Source: Streptomyces sp. NBC_01244
GTDB lineage: Bacteria > Actinomycetota > Actinomycetes > Streptomycetales > Streptomycetaceae
Direction: 5' to 3'
Length of the DNA: 64,000 nucleotides
Assembly: GCF_035987325.1 (NCBI RefSeq)
Contig: NZ_CP108488.1
Coordinates: 3,534,001 to 3,598,000, forward strand
Positions 1-8,976 of this stretch are shown piece by piece. A program made the position numbers and the translations under genes. Under the pieces are notes generated by a model. It ran no database searches, had not been told where the DNA came from, and saw only the letters and a program-made list of their open reading frames with translations. The first letter of the stretch is position 1. Each line of letters begins with the position of its first letter.

Positions 1-218
1 TGGCTCACCTCGTGGGCTCCCGAGGTGATGATCCGTTCGTGCTCGTAGAACCGGCGGATCCGGTCGAGACCCTCCAGCGCCGGGTAGCCCGGCCGTTCGT
101 ACACGGCGTCCGGTGCGAAGACCTCGCCGAGCCGGTCCCACGAGCGGCTGTCGATCACCTGGAACAACCGGGCCACCAGGGATTCGGCGGTCACCGGTGC
201 GGGCGACGTCGTTGTCAC
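1..218 (-). CDS. SnoaL-like (NTF2-fold) protein, 3' part cut by window edge
   Basis: Only the first 72 codons are in the window; the gene runs off the left edge. The visible part reads VTTTSPAPVTAESL, then LFQVIDSRSWDRLGEVFAPD and a YERPGYPALEGLDRI segment. This is the usual start of the SnoaL/ketosteroid-isomerase-like NTF2 fold, which includes small cyclases, isomerases and binding proteins of secondary metabolism. The GTG start overlaps the TGA of the upstream aminotransferase (GTGA), and an AAGGAG lies 7 bases before it. It is the last visible member of the coupled minus-strand gene set. The substrate cannot be inferred. Confidence 0.75.
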   Translation of the reverse strand, partial: MTTTSPAPVTAESLVARLFQVIDSRSWDRLGEVFAPDAVYERPGYPALEGLDRIRRFYEHERIITSGAHEVS

Positions 219-1522
219 GGCCTTGCTCCTTGAGGGTGTGGACGAAAGACGGAAGACGGTCCGTCGGCGAGGGCCTTTCCCCAGGCCGCGGCCAGCCGCG
301 ATACCCCTTCGCGGCGCTGCGCGCCGTCCAGGGAGGCGAAGGACAGCCTCAGGACCCGCGAGCCGTCCTCCTCGATGCAGAAGGGCGTGCCGGGCACGAT
401 GGCCACTCCCTGCGCCAGCGCGTGCCCGTACAGCGCGTCCGAGCCGACCCGGGGGTCGGTCAGCCGGCACCAGAAGAAGAGCCCGCCGCGCGGCCGCTCG
501 AAGTCCAGCCAGGGCAGCCGCTCGCGCAGCAGCGTCTCCATGGCGCGGGCCCGGCCGCCGTACAGCGTGCGCAGGCCCGCCAGATGGGCCGGCAGGAACT
601 CCGGGTCCCCCAGCAGATCGGCGAGGAGGTACTGGCCGAAGGTGTTGGTCTGGAGGTCCCCGCACTGCTTGGCGGCGACCAGTTCCCCGATCAGCCCGGC
701 CGGGGCGACCAGACCTGCCACCCTCAGTCCCGGGCAGACCGTCTTGGAGAGGCTCATGAGCCGGACCACCCGCCCGCTGTGGACGTCGGTGGACGGCAGC
801 CGGCTCCCCTCGTAGGCCAGGTCCCCGTACGGGTCGTCCTCCACGACGAGGAAACCGAACCGTTCGGCCAGCGCGGCCAGGTGGCGGCGGCGTTCCTCGG
901 AGAGCACGGCTCCGGTGGGGTTGTGGAAGTGCGGTACGACGTAGACCAGTTTGGGCCGTGCCCCGGCCAGGAGGCGCTCCTCCAGTACGTCGGTGCGCAT
1001 GCCCTCCGCGTCGCCGGGCACCGGCAGCAGCCGGGCGCCGGCCCGCCGGAAGACCTGTACGGCGCCCAGGTAGCTCGGGTCGTCCAGGGCCACCTCGTCG
1101 CCCTCGTCGACGATGGCCCGGGCGACGAGGTCCAGGCCCTGCTGGCTGCCCGCGGTGACCATCACCCGGTCGGGCCCGACGGGGGCGCCGGTCGCGCTCG
1201 CCCGGGCGGCGATCACCTCGCGCATCGGGCCGATGCCGTCCGTGGGGGCGTACTGGAGCGCCCGTACGGCCTGCCCGCCCGGCCCGGCGAACAGCCGGTC
1301 GGTTGCCTCGGCGAGCCGGGTCACGGGGAAGCTGTCGGGGGCCGGGATCCCGCCGGCCATCGAGAGGACCCCGGGGGCGGAGGCGGCCGCCAGGATCCGG
1401 CTCACGGCGTCGGAGCGGCCCCAGCCGGTCCGGCGGGCGAGCAGCTTTTCGATGCTGGGGGCTTCGATGTCGCGGGGGGCCTCGATGCCGCGGGGGGCGG
1501 CGGGTTGCTGCGCTGCGCTCAT
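215..1522 (-). CDS. PLP-dependent aminotransferase, class I/II (2-aminoadipate/MocR-like fold)
   Basis: The 435-aa protein carries the fold-type I signature: LSMAGGIPAPDSFP near the N-terminus, the PHFHNPTGAVLS loop mid-protein, VVEDDPYGDL, and the Schiff-base lysine in MSLSKTVCPGLRVAG. The closest type is the LysN/2-aminoadipate transaminase group and the catalytic part of MocR regulators; no DNA-binding domain is present, so it is an enzyme. The ATG start sits in an ATGA overlap with the MFS gene, and the stop overlaps the next gene (GTGA). Coupling to the ATP-grasp genes suggests it makes or transaminates an amino-acid building block. The substrate is unknown. Confidence 0.88.
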   Translation of the reverse strand: MSAAQQPAAPRGIEAPRDIEAPSIEKLLARRTGWGRSDAVSRILAAASAPGVLSMAGGIPAPDSFPVTRLAEATDRLFAGPGGQAVRALQYAPTDGIGPMREVIAARASATGAPVGPDRVMVTAGSQQGLDLVARAIVDEGDEVALDDPSYLGAVQVFRRAGARLLPVPGDAEGMRTDVLEERLLAGARPKLVYVVPHFHNPTGAVLSEERRRHLAALAERFGFLVVEDDPYGDLAYEGSRLPSTDVHSGRVVRLMSLSKTVCPGLRVAGLVAPAGLIGELVAAKQCGDLQTNTFGQYLLADLLGDPEFLPAHLAGLRTLYGGRARAMETLLRERLPWLDFERPRGGLFFWCRLTDPRVGSDALYGHALAQGVAIVPGTPFCIEEDGSRVLRLSFASLDGAQRREGVSRLAAAWGKALADGPSSVFRPHPQGARP

Positions 1523-2859
1523 CTTGCGTCCGCCTTCCGCGGCTCGGCGACGATCTGGGGCGGGAAGTCCTTCAGCCGCCACACCGGCGATTTCAGGACG
1601 ACCAGGACCGCGGTCAGGAAGAGCCCGGCCGTGACGAAGAGCGTTTCGCGCAGCCCGATGAGGTCGCCGAGCCAGCCGCCGAGCAGGGCGCCGAGCGGCA
1701 GCGTGCCCCAGGAAACGAAGCGGTACCCGGCGTTCATCCGGCCCAGGAGGTGGTCCGGGGTCATGGACTGGCGCAGGCTGATGATGTGGATGTTGGCGAT
1801 GGTGCCGCCCGCGCCGATCAGGGCGAACGCGGCGACGAACAGGACCAGCGAGAGCGCCCCGCCGTTCGCCGGTGCGGCCGGGATGGCCACCGGTGCCAGG
1901 CAGCACAGCAGCAGGGCCGTCAGGATGGCCGGGCCCAGTCCGGTCCTGCGCTTGAGCCACTGGGCGGCCATCGAGCCGGCCAGCGAGCCCACCGCCCCGG
2001 TGCCCAGCAGCAGGCCGATGCCGCCGGGTGAGATGCCGAGCGTGCGGGCCGCGTAGAGCACGAAGACCGTCTGGAGGGACATCCAGCACAGGTTGTACAG
2101 GCCGGACTGGAGGGCGCAGGCCCGCAGGTGGGCGCTGTCCCGGATGATCCGGATGCCCTCGGCGATGCTGGTCCGGATCCCGGTCCGCTCCTGCTGGGGC
2201 ACCGGCGCCGGCTCCACGCGCCGTACGGCGAGCAGCGTCAGCACGGAGACGAGGTACGAGATCCCGTTGATCAGCAGCGCGTAGGGGGCGGTGACCCAGC
2301 CGATGAGCAGACCGGCCAGTCCGGGCCCGCCGATCTGGGCCAGCGAACTGGTGCCCTGGAGCTTGCTGTTGCCCTCCACCAGGTGCTCCTTGCCGACCAG
2401 GGTCGGCAGGTAGGACTGGTAGGAGACGTCGAAGACCACCGTGAGGGTGCCCACGAGCAGCGCGGCGACGTACACGTACTCGATGCGGAGCAGGTCGAGC
2501 ACGGCCAGCAGCGGCACCGCGCTGACCAGCAGCGCCCGCCCCACGTTGGCCATGATCATCAGGGGCCTGCGCCGCACCCGGTCGACCCAGACGCCGACCA
2601 GGAGGGTGACCATCAGGAACGGGGCGTAGGAGGCCGCGTTGACGAAGCCCACCTGGGAGGAGCTGGCGTCGAGCGTCAGCACCGCGGTGAGCGGCAGCGC
2701 CAGGGTCGTGACCTGGGCCCCGACCTGCGAGATCGCCTCCCCGGACCAGAACTTGAGGAACTCCGGGTCCCGCCAGAGCGTGGCGGGTGCGGCGGCGGCC
2801 GGCGCTGCGGCCGCCGTCGCCTCCACCGGCTCGGCGGCCCCGTTCCCGATGTCGGTCAC
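1519..2859 (-). CDS. MFS exporter (EntS/MFS_3-like)
   Basis: The 446-aa protein has about twelve hydrophobic segments and the MFS loop GVWVDRVRRRPLMI after the second helix. It opens with an Ala-rich leader and LWRDPEFLKFWSGEAISQVG, typical of EntS-like drug/siderophore exporters. I chose the GTG start at 2859, which overlaps the upstream TGA (GTGA) and gives VTDIGNGAAEP. A longer reading into the upstream gene is only the overlapping frame. Its position between ATP-grasp and aminotransferase genes suggests it exports the pathway product or gives self-protection; this is inference from context. Confidence 0.88.
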   Translation of the reverse strand: MTDIGNGAAEPVEATAAAAPAAAAPATLWRDPEFLKFWSGEAISQVGAQVTTLALPLTAVLTLDASSSQVGFVNAASYAPFLMVTLLVGVWVDRVRRRPLMIMANVGRALLVSAVPLLAVLDLLRIEYVYVAALLVGTLTVVFDVSYQSYLPTLVGKEHLVEGNSKLQGTSSLAQIGGPGLAGLLIGWVTAPYALLINGISYLVSVLTLLAVRRVEPAPVPQQERTGIRTSIAEGIRIIRDSAHLRACALQSGLYNLCWMSLQTVFVLYAARTLGISPGGIGLLLGTGAVGSLAGSMAAQWLKRRTGLGPAILTALLLCCLAPVAIPAAPANGGALSLVLFVAAFALIGAGGTIANIHIISLRQSMTPDHLLGRMNAGYRFVSWGTLPLGALLGGWLGDLIGLRETLFVTAGLFLTAVLVVLKSPVWRLKDFPPQIVAEPRKADAR

Positions 2860-5477
2860 TTTGCTTCCACTCCCTCGGCGGCCGGGTCCACGTGGAACGC
2901 GCAGCCGATCTGGGCGCCGCGCAGCATGCTCACGATGCCCACGGCCGGGTCGGTGACTCCGCGGGCCAGGGTGCCGGCGTAGCGTCCGTCGACCATCAGC
3001 GTCCCGTAGGCGACGGCCATGTCCTCGCAGGTCTCGCCGTCCTCGGAGAGGAACCGCTCGGTGGTGGGCAGCAGGCGGTGCTGGAGGACGTACGGACCGT
3101 CGACGGCCCGGCGGAGCTTGGCCACCCACTCCTTCTGGTCGGTGGTCCAACCGGGGGTGACGCCGACGCCGCCGTAGAGCAGGGTGGGCTTGAGGACCAG
3201 GTGGTCCTTGTTCGCGATGGCGTAGGGCAGCAGGTCGATCTTCTCGCCGCCGAAGCTGACCTTCTCGTCGCGGACGAAGCGGGTCCAGGGCAGGATCCGG
3301 TCGATCAGCTCGTGCTCGGCCTCGGTGAAGACGGCGCGGTTGCGCTCGTCGCTGAGCATCGCGAGGCTGCCCTTGTTGCCGTACAGCTCGCAGTCGAGCG
3401 GGGCGAACAGCTCGACCGTGCCGGCCTCGACGGCGTCGAGCAGCGGGTTGACGAGGTCGTAGGTGCGGGGCTCGTCGGGCATTTCACCGGGCAGGAACAT
3501 CCGGTAGACCACGTCGACCTTGCGGCCCTCGTGGAGGACGTTGCCGTTCTCGTAGGCGAAGTCGCCCAGGTGGCAGACGACGGTCTCGAAGCCGAGCCGC
3601 TCGAAGGCCGGTACGACGAACTCCATCCAGCACTTGGACTTCTCGAAGCCTTCGGGCCAGTCGGTGATCGCCAGCAGCGGCCGCTCGATGCCTTCGAGGG
3701 AGGGCGCCTGGCGGCGCAGCACCTCGGTGATGCGGGCGAGCGGGTCGGGGTGGACCAGGCTCTCGGTGGCCGCGAACTCGGCGAACTCGGCGTCCTGGAT
3801 CAGGGCGCGGGCGAACTCGCCCATCTGCCAGCCGCCCAGCGAGGAGCCGGTGTTGAGCTCCATGACGCGGAAGCCTCCGGTCTCGCGGTACAGGTCGGCG
3901 CGGGAGAGCGGGGCGAGCTCGTCGACGGAGCCGCGCAGGACCAGGTCGGCCTGCGTGGGGGACATGCCGACGGCGGTGGCGAAGGCGCGCAGGTCGCCGC
4001 CGAAGAGCCGGGCGGGCACGGCCTTGAGCAGGTCGAAGAGGCCGTTCAGGTCGTTCTCCAGGCCCGCCACGTCGGCCTCGCTGAGGAAGACGGGGCGATT
4101 GAGCCCCTCGCCGCCGCCGGCTCCGTAGCGGAACCACTCCACGCCGCGGACTCCGGAGACGGTCTGGCGGCGCGCGGTGCGCTCGTGGTCGAAGAAGCGG
4201 CGGGTCACGGCGTTCTCGACGCGGGCGCCGAGCCGGTGCGCGGCGACTCCGGAGACCTCCGTACGGGAGAGGGCCTCGGCGCGGTCCAGGGCGCGGCGGG
4301 TGCCGGCCGGGGTCGCGCTGACGGCGACGAGCGCGGCGGAGCGGGGGGTCAGCCCGCGGGGCGGGAGCAGCAGCTCGTCGCCGGGCTCGACCAGGGCGAC
4401 GGCCTCGGCGAGGTCCTCGACGTCCTCGGGGCCGGGCAGGACGACGCGCTCGACGGCGCCGTCGTAGGCCGGGTAGAGGAAGCGGACCTCGGCGCTGAGG
4501 GCGCGGGTGGGGGTGATGTCGGGGGTCTCTTCGAAGGCGATCCTGGCGGCGGCCAGCGGCAGGTCCACGCCGGTGGCGAGCTTGTTCAGGTGCGGGATGA
4601 GGTCGCCGCCGAGGCGGCCGTTGAGCTCGATCAGGCGGGGGCCGTCGGCGGCGACGCGCAGTTCGGTGTGGGTGACGCCGTAGTCGACTCCGGCCGCGCG
4701 GTGGGAGTCCTGGACCAGCTGGGTGACGGCCTGCGCCCAGGGCTCGTGGCGCCAGTCGGTGACGAGATGGCCGACCTCTTCGAAGTACGGGTGGGCGCCG
4801 AGGCGCTTGCGGGCCACGCACACCGGGGTGGCGACGCCGTCCACGACGACGCTGTCCACGCTCAGTTCGGGGCCTTCGACGAACTCCTCGATCAGGACGG
4901 ACGCGGTGGTGCCGGCGCCGCGCAGCCGGCTGGTGGAGGCGAGCCGGAAGGCCCGGCGCAGGCCGTCGACGTCGCGGGCCATCATCACGCCGAAGCTGCC
5001 GCCGAGGGTGCGCGGCTTGACGACGACGGGGAAGCCGATGGACTCGGCCGCGGCGACGGCCTCGTCCTCGGTGGTGGCCGGGACGTAGCGGACGGCGGCC
5101 ATGCCGGCCGCTTCCAGGGCCTGCCGGGTGGCGTACTTGTCGCGGCAGATCCTGGCGGCCGCCGGGTCCATGGCCCGCATGCCGAGCTTGGCGGCGACCG
5201 AGGACACGGCGACCAGCGACCACTCGTCCCAGGTGACGATCGCCGCGTCGGCGACCTCCCCGCGCAGGTCGGCGACCGGGGCGTACAGCTTGGCGGCGTC
5301 CGTGGTGTCGGCGATCCGGTGGGTGTCCGCGTAGCGGGCCTGCCAGGTCGGCGCCTCCGGCGCGACGAGCGTCACCTCGTAGTGCCGGGCGAGGGAGGCC
5401 AGGGCGTACTCCCGGTACTGCTGTATGCGGCTGCCTACGAGGATGACGCGCTGGCGTTCGGAGGTCGTGAAGACCAC
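2856..5477 (-). CDS. 873-aa protein with two ATP-grasp modules (amino-acid ligase-like plus circularly permuted type)
   Basis: Residues about 1-410 form a standard ATP-grasp ligase of the carboxylate-amine type. Visible motifs are the ATP-binding lysine segment FPVVVKPRTLGGSFGVM and the metal-binding strand LIELNGRLGGDL, close to BacD/L-amino-acid ligases. From about residue 440 a second module shows VMELNTGSSLGGWQMG, then YGNKGSLAMLSDERN and LVLKPTLLYGGVGVTPG. That order resembles glutathionylspermidine synthase and other circularly permuted ATP-grasps. The protein could form two successive amide bonds, or join an amino acid to a second acceptor. It starts at an ATG after a 134-base repeat-bearing gap and ends in a GTGA overlap with the exporter. 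The module assignment is from motif order, not from a search. Confidence 0.85.
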   Translation of the reverse strand: MVFTTSERQRVILVGSRIQQYREYALASLARHYEVTLVAPEAPTWQARYADTHRIADTTDAAKLYAPVADLRGEVADAAIVTWDEWSLVAVSSVAAKLGMRAMDPAAARICRDKYATRQALEAAGMAAVRYVPATTEDEAVAAAESIGFPVVVKPRTLGGSFGVMMARDVDGLRRAFRLASTSRLRGAGTTASVLIEEFVEGPELSVDSVVVDGVATPVCVARKRLGAHPYFEEVGHLVTDWRHEPWAQAVTQLVQDSHRAAGVDYGVTHTELRVAADGPRLIELNGRLGGDLIPHLNKLATGVDLPLAAARIAFEETPDITPTRALSAEVRFLYPAYDGAVERVVLPGPEDVEDLAEAVALVEPGDELLLPPRGLTPRSAALVAVSATPAGTRRALDRAEALSRTEVSGVAAHRLGARVENAVTRRFFDHERTARRQTVSGVRGVEWFRYGAGGGEGLNRPVFLSEADVAGLENDLNGLFDLLKAVPARLFGGDLRAFATAVGMSPTQADLVLRGSVDELAPLSRADLYRETGGFRVMELNTGSSLGGWQMGEFARALIQDAEFAEFAATESLVHPDPLARITEVLRRQAPSLEGIERPLLAITDWPEGFEKSKCWMEFVVPAFERLGFETVVCHLGDFAYENGNVLHEGRKVDVVYRMFLPGEMPDEPRTYDLVNPLLDAVEAGTVELFAPLDCELYGNKGSLAMLSDERNRAVFTEAEHELIDRILPWTRFVRDEKVSFGGEKIDLLPYAIANKDHLVLKPTLLYGGVGVTPGWTTDQKEWVAKLRRAVDGPYVLQHRLLPTTERFLSEDGETCEDMAVAYGTLMVDGRYAGTLARGVTDPAVGIVSMLRGAQIGCAFHVDPAAEGVEAK

Positions 5478-5560
5478 GGTGGAGTCCTTTCCGGTACGGG
5501 GCGTGGAGCGTGTTCGCCCCGGAGAGCGGGGGTGCGAGAGGTGGTGCGAGAGGTGTGGTG

Positions 5561-5630
5561 GGGCGGGTCAGCCCGAGTCGGCGGGCGGGTCAGCCGCCGT
5601 CGACGGGCAGGTCAGCCCCCGTCGGCGGGC
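5561..5630. repeat. 22-bp tandem repeat, about three copies
   Basis: Copies begin at 5561, 5583 and 5605 (gggcgggtcagcc..., then a variable half ending cgtcggc or cgtcgac), with a partial fourth at 5627. The third copy contains the stop codon of the ATP-grasp gene (TCA at 5612-5614). The remaining copies fill the gap before the next gene. The upstream part of the gap (about 5530-5555) has shorter gcgagaggtg repeats. Confidence 0.8.
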
Positions 5631-6880
5631 AGGGCGCCGACGGGTACGCAGGTCAGACGGAAGGAGTCGGCGGACTCGGTGATGGCGGCCTCGACCTCCC
5701 GGGTGGAGGCGCCGCGGAAGCGGAAGCGGGTGCCGACGTGCTCGTAGCCGCTGATCGCCGGGGCCGTGGAGCCGACCGGGGTGTGCTTGACGGCGTACGG
5801 GAGCCGGCCGGGCGCCGGTTCCCGTACCCAGCCGGCCGCTTCGACCCGGCAGGGGGCGGGCACCGGGAGCGGGAGCAGCAGGTAGCCGCCGACCCCGCCG
5901 GTCTTGAGCGGCGGCAGGACCGGGGTCAGGCCGAGCTGGATGTCCACGGCGGCCGCCATCAGGTCGATGCCGTGGACGTCGCGCCAGGTGAAGGGGATCT
6001 CCCCGCCGCCCACCCGGGCCCCGCACTCCAGGAAGACCAGCGCGGGCCCGCCGTGGGGGTCCGGGGTGACGAAGGCCTCCAGGTGGAAGACCCAGGGCTG
6101 GGTGCCGCCGAGGGCGGGGCCGACCGCGGCGGCGAAGGCCTCGACGGCCTCCAGCAGCGCGGGGTCGTCCTCCTCTACGGAGCCGAGCCAGGTGCCCTGG
6201 GTGAAGTCGGCGCAGGTGCCGCCCACGTAGCGCGAGACGGTCCAGCTGCCGAGGGAATCGCCTTCCCACAGACCGTCGATGTGCAGGATCGGCCCGTCCA
6301 CGTAGCTCTGGACCAGGTGTGGTTCGGCGGCGAGCGCCGCGGCCTGCCCGGTCAGCGCGTCCAGTTCGGCGGCGGAGTCGATCCGGACCACGCCCCGGCT
6401 GGCGGTGCCGCGGTGCGGTTTGACGACCAGCGGCCAGCCGTGGGTCTCGCCGAAGGCGAGCACGGCGGCCGGATCGGGAGCGGGGGCGAAGGCGGGCACC
6501 GGCAGGCCGGCGGCCTCGGCGGCGCGGCACATGGTCAGCTTGTCGCGGAACACGGCCAGTTCGGCGGTGTGCTGGCCGGGGATCGCGAACTCCTCGCGGA
6601 TCAGCGCGGCCGTGTCCAGGTCCCCCTCGTTGAGGGCGATCAGCCGCGCCGGGGCGCCGAAGCGGGCGACGAGCCCGGTGACGGCGGCGCGGACGGCGGG
6701 CAGGTCGTCGGTCAGGGCGACGGTGGTGACCGCGGCGGCGCTCCCCGGTAACGAGGCGCGGCCGAGCTCGGTGCTCACGTAGGTGACGTGGGCGGTGGTG
6801 TGGTCGAGGTAGTCGGCGTAGTGCGCGTGGGTGTCCCGCCAGCGGTGCAGGACGATGATGTGCGGCCGGTCGGCGCTCAT
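5612..6880 (-). CDS. ATP-grasp carboxylate-amine ligase
   Basis: The 422-aa protein has the ATP-grasp order: an N-terminal Rossmann-like domain (HIIVLHRWRD), then FRDKLTMCRAAEAAGLPVP, the ATP-binding LVVKPHRGTASRGV, and the Mg-binding strand LVFLECGARVGGGEIP. The E-x-GAR-GGG form is typical of ligases that join amino acids, such as carnosine-synthase-like and BacD-like enzymes. The start ATG overlaps the TGA of the M20 gene. Codon 44 is TTA, rare in Streptomyces, so translation probably needs the bldA tRNA. With the two-module ATP-grasp protein next door, the operon offers three ligase modules. Confidence 0.88.
   Translation of the reverse strand: MSADRPHIIVLHRWRDTHAHYADYLDHTTAHVTYVSTELGRASLPGSAAAVTTVALTDDLPAVRAAVTGLVARFGAPARLIALNEGDLDTAALIREEFAIPGQHTAELAVFRDKLTMCRAAEAAGLPVPAFAPAPDPAAVLAFGETHGWPLVVKPHRGTASRGVVRIDSAAELDALTGQAAALAAEPHLVQSYVDGPILHIDGLWEGDSLGSWTVSRYVGGTCADFTQGTWLGSVEEDDPALLEAVEAFAAAVGPALGGTQPWVFHLEAFVTPDPHGGPALVFLECGARVGGGEIPFTWRDVHGIDLMAAAVDIQLGLTPVLPPLKTGGVGGYLLLPLPVPAPCRVEAAGWVREPAPGRLPYAVKHTPVGSTAPAISGYEHVGTRFRFRGASTREVEAAITESADSFRLTCVPVGALPADGG
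6749..6751 (-). promoter_or_regulatory. TTA leucine codon 44 in the ATP-grasp gene (likely bldA-dependent)
   Basis: The plus-strand taa at 6749-6751 reads in frame as TTA in the segment GRASLPGS. In Streptomyces TTA is read only by the bldA tRNA, so the codon ties expression to late growth and development. Confidence 0.85.
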
Positions 6881-8181
6881 GCCGCCTCGCCCCCCTCACC
6901 CGCGTCGGTGGCGACCGCGACGGCGGGTGCGGGGGTCGCGGCGAGCCAGGGCAGGGCGGCCGCGGCCATCGTCCGGACGCCGACCGACAGCGCGGGTCCG
7001 GCGACGGGCGCGAAGGTGGAGGAGTGGTTCTGCGGAAGCTCGTCCAGCCTGCCGGCGGCGAAGGCCTCGCCGAAGGCCTGCGGGTCGAGGCCGCCGTAGA
7101 ACCAGTACACCGAGGGGACTTGGGCGGCGGTGGCGAGGAGCCCGAAGTCCTCGCTGGCGGTGGTCGGGCCCATCGTCATGACGGCGCCGGCCCCGAAGTG
7201 CTCGCGGTGGGCGTCGGCCACCCGCTCGGCGCTCGCGGTGTCGTTGACGGTCATCGGCAGGTGGTAGACGGAGGTGATCTCCGGGTCGGCGGTCGCGCCC
7301 GCGGCGGCCGATTCGGCGCGTGCGAGGCGCTCGATGGCCGCGAGGACCTTCTCGCGGACCGGCGCGGAGCTGGTGCGCACGTTGATGCCGAGCTCGGCCG
7401 TGTCGGGTATGACCGCGGCGGTGGTGCCGGCGTGCAGCTTTCCGACGGTGACCACCACCGGCTCCTGGGCGGCGATCTCGCGGGAGACCACGGTCTGGAG
7501 CCGTAGCACGAGCGAGGCCGCCATCACCACGGGGTCGACGGCCGCCTCGGGCTTGGAGCCGTGGCCGCCGCGCCCGAAGAGCTTGACGGTGAGGGAGTCG
7601 GTGGCGCCCATGACGGTGCCCGGCAGGGTCGCGATGAGGCCGACGGGACCGGGTCCCACGTGCGAGCCGAGGATCACGTCGGGGCGCGGGAAGCGCTCGA
7701 AGAGGCCGTCCTCGACCATCTCGCGGGCTCCGTAGCCGCTCTCCTCCCCCGGCTGGAAGACGGCGACGACGGTGCCGCTCCAGGCCCCGCGGTTGCGGGC
7801 GAACAGGGCGCAGGACCCGATCAGCGCGGCCACGTGCAGGTCGTGGCCGCAGGCGTGCATCACCGGGACCTCGGTGCCCGCTTCGTCGGTGGCGGTCTCG
7901 GTGCTCGCGTAGGGCAGCCCGGTGGCCTCCTTGACGGGCAGCGCGTCCATGTCGGCGCGCAGCATGACCACCGGTCCGTCGCCGTTGCCCAGAACCGCGA
8001 CCACGCCGGTGCGGCCGACGCCGGTGGTGATCTCCCAGCCGCCCTGGGCGGCCAGCCGCTCGGCGACGAGGGCCGCCGTCCGCTTCTCCTGGAAGGCGAG
8101 TTCGGGGTGGGTGTGCAGTGCGCGGTAGTCGGCTTCGAGGGCCGGCATCAGCGAGTCGAGACCGTCGAGCAGTGCAGTCAT
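6877..8181 (-). CDS. M20-family amidohydrolase/peptidase
   Basis: The 434-aa zinc hydrolase resembles N-acyl-amino-acid amidohydrolases (IAA-amino-acid hydrolase/hippuricase group). Visible motifs are LRADMDALPVKE, the metal-binding HACGHDLH, the PGEESGYGA segment with the catalytic Glu and GGHGSKPE in the lid domain. I chose the ATG at 8181 because AGAAGGA lies just upstream; an ATG at 8199 would overlap the broken transporter. It ends in an ATGA overlap with the ATP-grasp gene. In ligase clusters such enzymes remove an N-acyl protecting group or cleave a precursor; a GNAT acetyltransferase in the same set would fit that role (inference). Confidence 0.88.
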   Translation of the reverse strand: MTALLDGLDSLMPALEADYRALHTHPELAFQEKRTAALVAERLAAQGGWEITTGVGRTGVVAVLGNGDGPVVMLRADMDALPVKEATGLPYASTETATDEAGTEVPVMHACGHDLHVAALIGSCALFARNRGAWSGTVVAVFQPGEESGYGAREMVEDGLFERFPRPDVILGSHVGPGPVGLIATLPGTVMGATDSLTVKLFGRGGHGSKPEAAVDPVVMAASLVLRLQTVVSREIAAQEPVVVTVGKLHAGTTAAVIPDTAELGINVRTSSAPVREKVLAAIERLARAESAAAGATADPEITSVYHLPMTVNDTASAERVADAHREHFGAGAVMTMGPTTASEDFGLLATAAQVPSVYWFYGGLDPQAFGEAFAAGRLDELPQNHSSTFAPVAGPALSVGVRTMAAAALPWLAATPAPAVAVATDAGEGGEAA

Positions 8182-8191
8182 GACGTCCTTC

Positions 8192-8976
8192 TCAGGCATG
8201 AGGGGTTACGGGCACGGGGTGTTCGCGACCGGGGTGTTCGCGACCGGAGTGTTCGCGACCGGGGTGTTCGCGCACACCCCACGAGGCGGCCGGCGCCGCC
8301 GCGGCGGTCAGTGCGGGCCACCACGGCAGCCAGGAGTTGTGGCCCGCCGACCTCAGGAGCTCCGCGAGCACCGGGAACGTGCCGCCGAAGAGGCTGATCG
8401 CGGCCGCGGTGGGCAGGCCGACGGCGACGGCGCGCACCGCGGGCGGGAACAGCTGCCCCGCGAAGACGTTGCTCACCGCGAGCGGGAGGCCCAGCAGGAA
8501 GAGCAGGACCACGGTGACCAGGTGGACGGGGACCCGTCCGCAGGTCATGGCCGCCAGCAGCGGCACCGTGCCCACGGCGAGCCCGGCGAAGCCCAGGCGC
8601 AGTACGGGCAGGGCGCCGAACCGGTCGGCGGCCTTGCCACCGCCGAGCATGGCCGCGAGGAGCGCCGCCATGCCGAGGAGCAGTGCGGCGGAGGTCTCCT
8701 CCTTGCCGGCGGCCCCGGCGCTCTCGGCGTACGAGGGGAAGTCGACGGTGACGAAGCAGAAGGCGGTGGTGGCCCCCGAGGTGAGGGCGAACACCAGGGC
8801 GAGGCGCCCGAGATGGGCCCGCCGGCGGCGATCAGGCCGACGGTGAGGGTCAGTCCGTAGCGCCGGCCGCGGGTGTCGGTGAGCCGGCCGATGAGCACGC
8901 TGCCCAGCGGGCGGGCCAGGGCGCCGGCCGCCGGGAGGCCGCCCCGCACGTGACGGCCGGTCTCAGTGGTGGTCAT
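8192..8976 (-). pseudogene. Degenerate MHS-family MFS transporter (N-terminal truncation, internal deletion, frameshift)
   Basis: Two reading frames together resemble a metabolite:H+ symporter of the proline/betaine type, normally about 430 aa. Frame one starts at the ATG at 8976, behind a good GGAG, and carries RPLGSVLIGRLTDTRGRRYG, the conserved loop near helix 3. It loses sense near 8820. Frame two carries the second half, from FALTSGATTAFCFV through KAADRFG to a late helix, ending at 8192. The first helix and helices about 4-6 are missing, so restoring the frame would not give a complete transporter. The 3' end is a low-complexity REHPG repeat. The ATG overlaps the end of the cyclase-like gene, so it was once part of the operon. 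Confidence 0.75.
8216..8275. repeat. 15-bp tandem repeat, three full copies and a partial fourth
   Basis: The unit gttcgcgaccggggt starts at 8221, 8236 (one base different) and 8251, with a diverging copy at 8266. It encodes the Arg-Glu-His-Pro-Gly repeats at the end of the broken transporter frame, just before the M20 gene. Confidence 0.85.

Noticed and set aside
1523..2089. Extension of the aminotransferase upstream to 2089
   Set aside because: That part is an Arg/Pro/Gly-rich frame over the MFS gene; the ATGA overlap at 1519-1522 gives a natural start.
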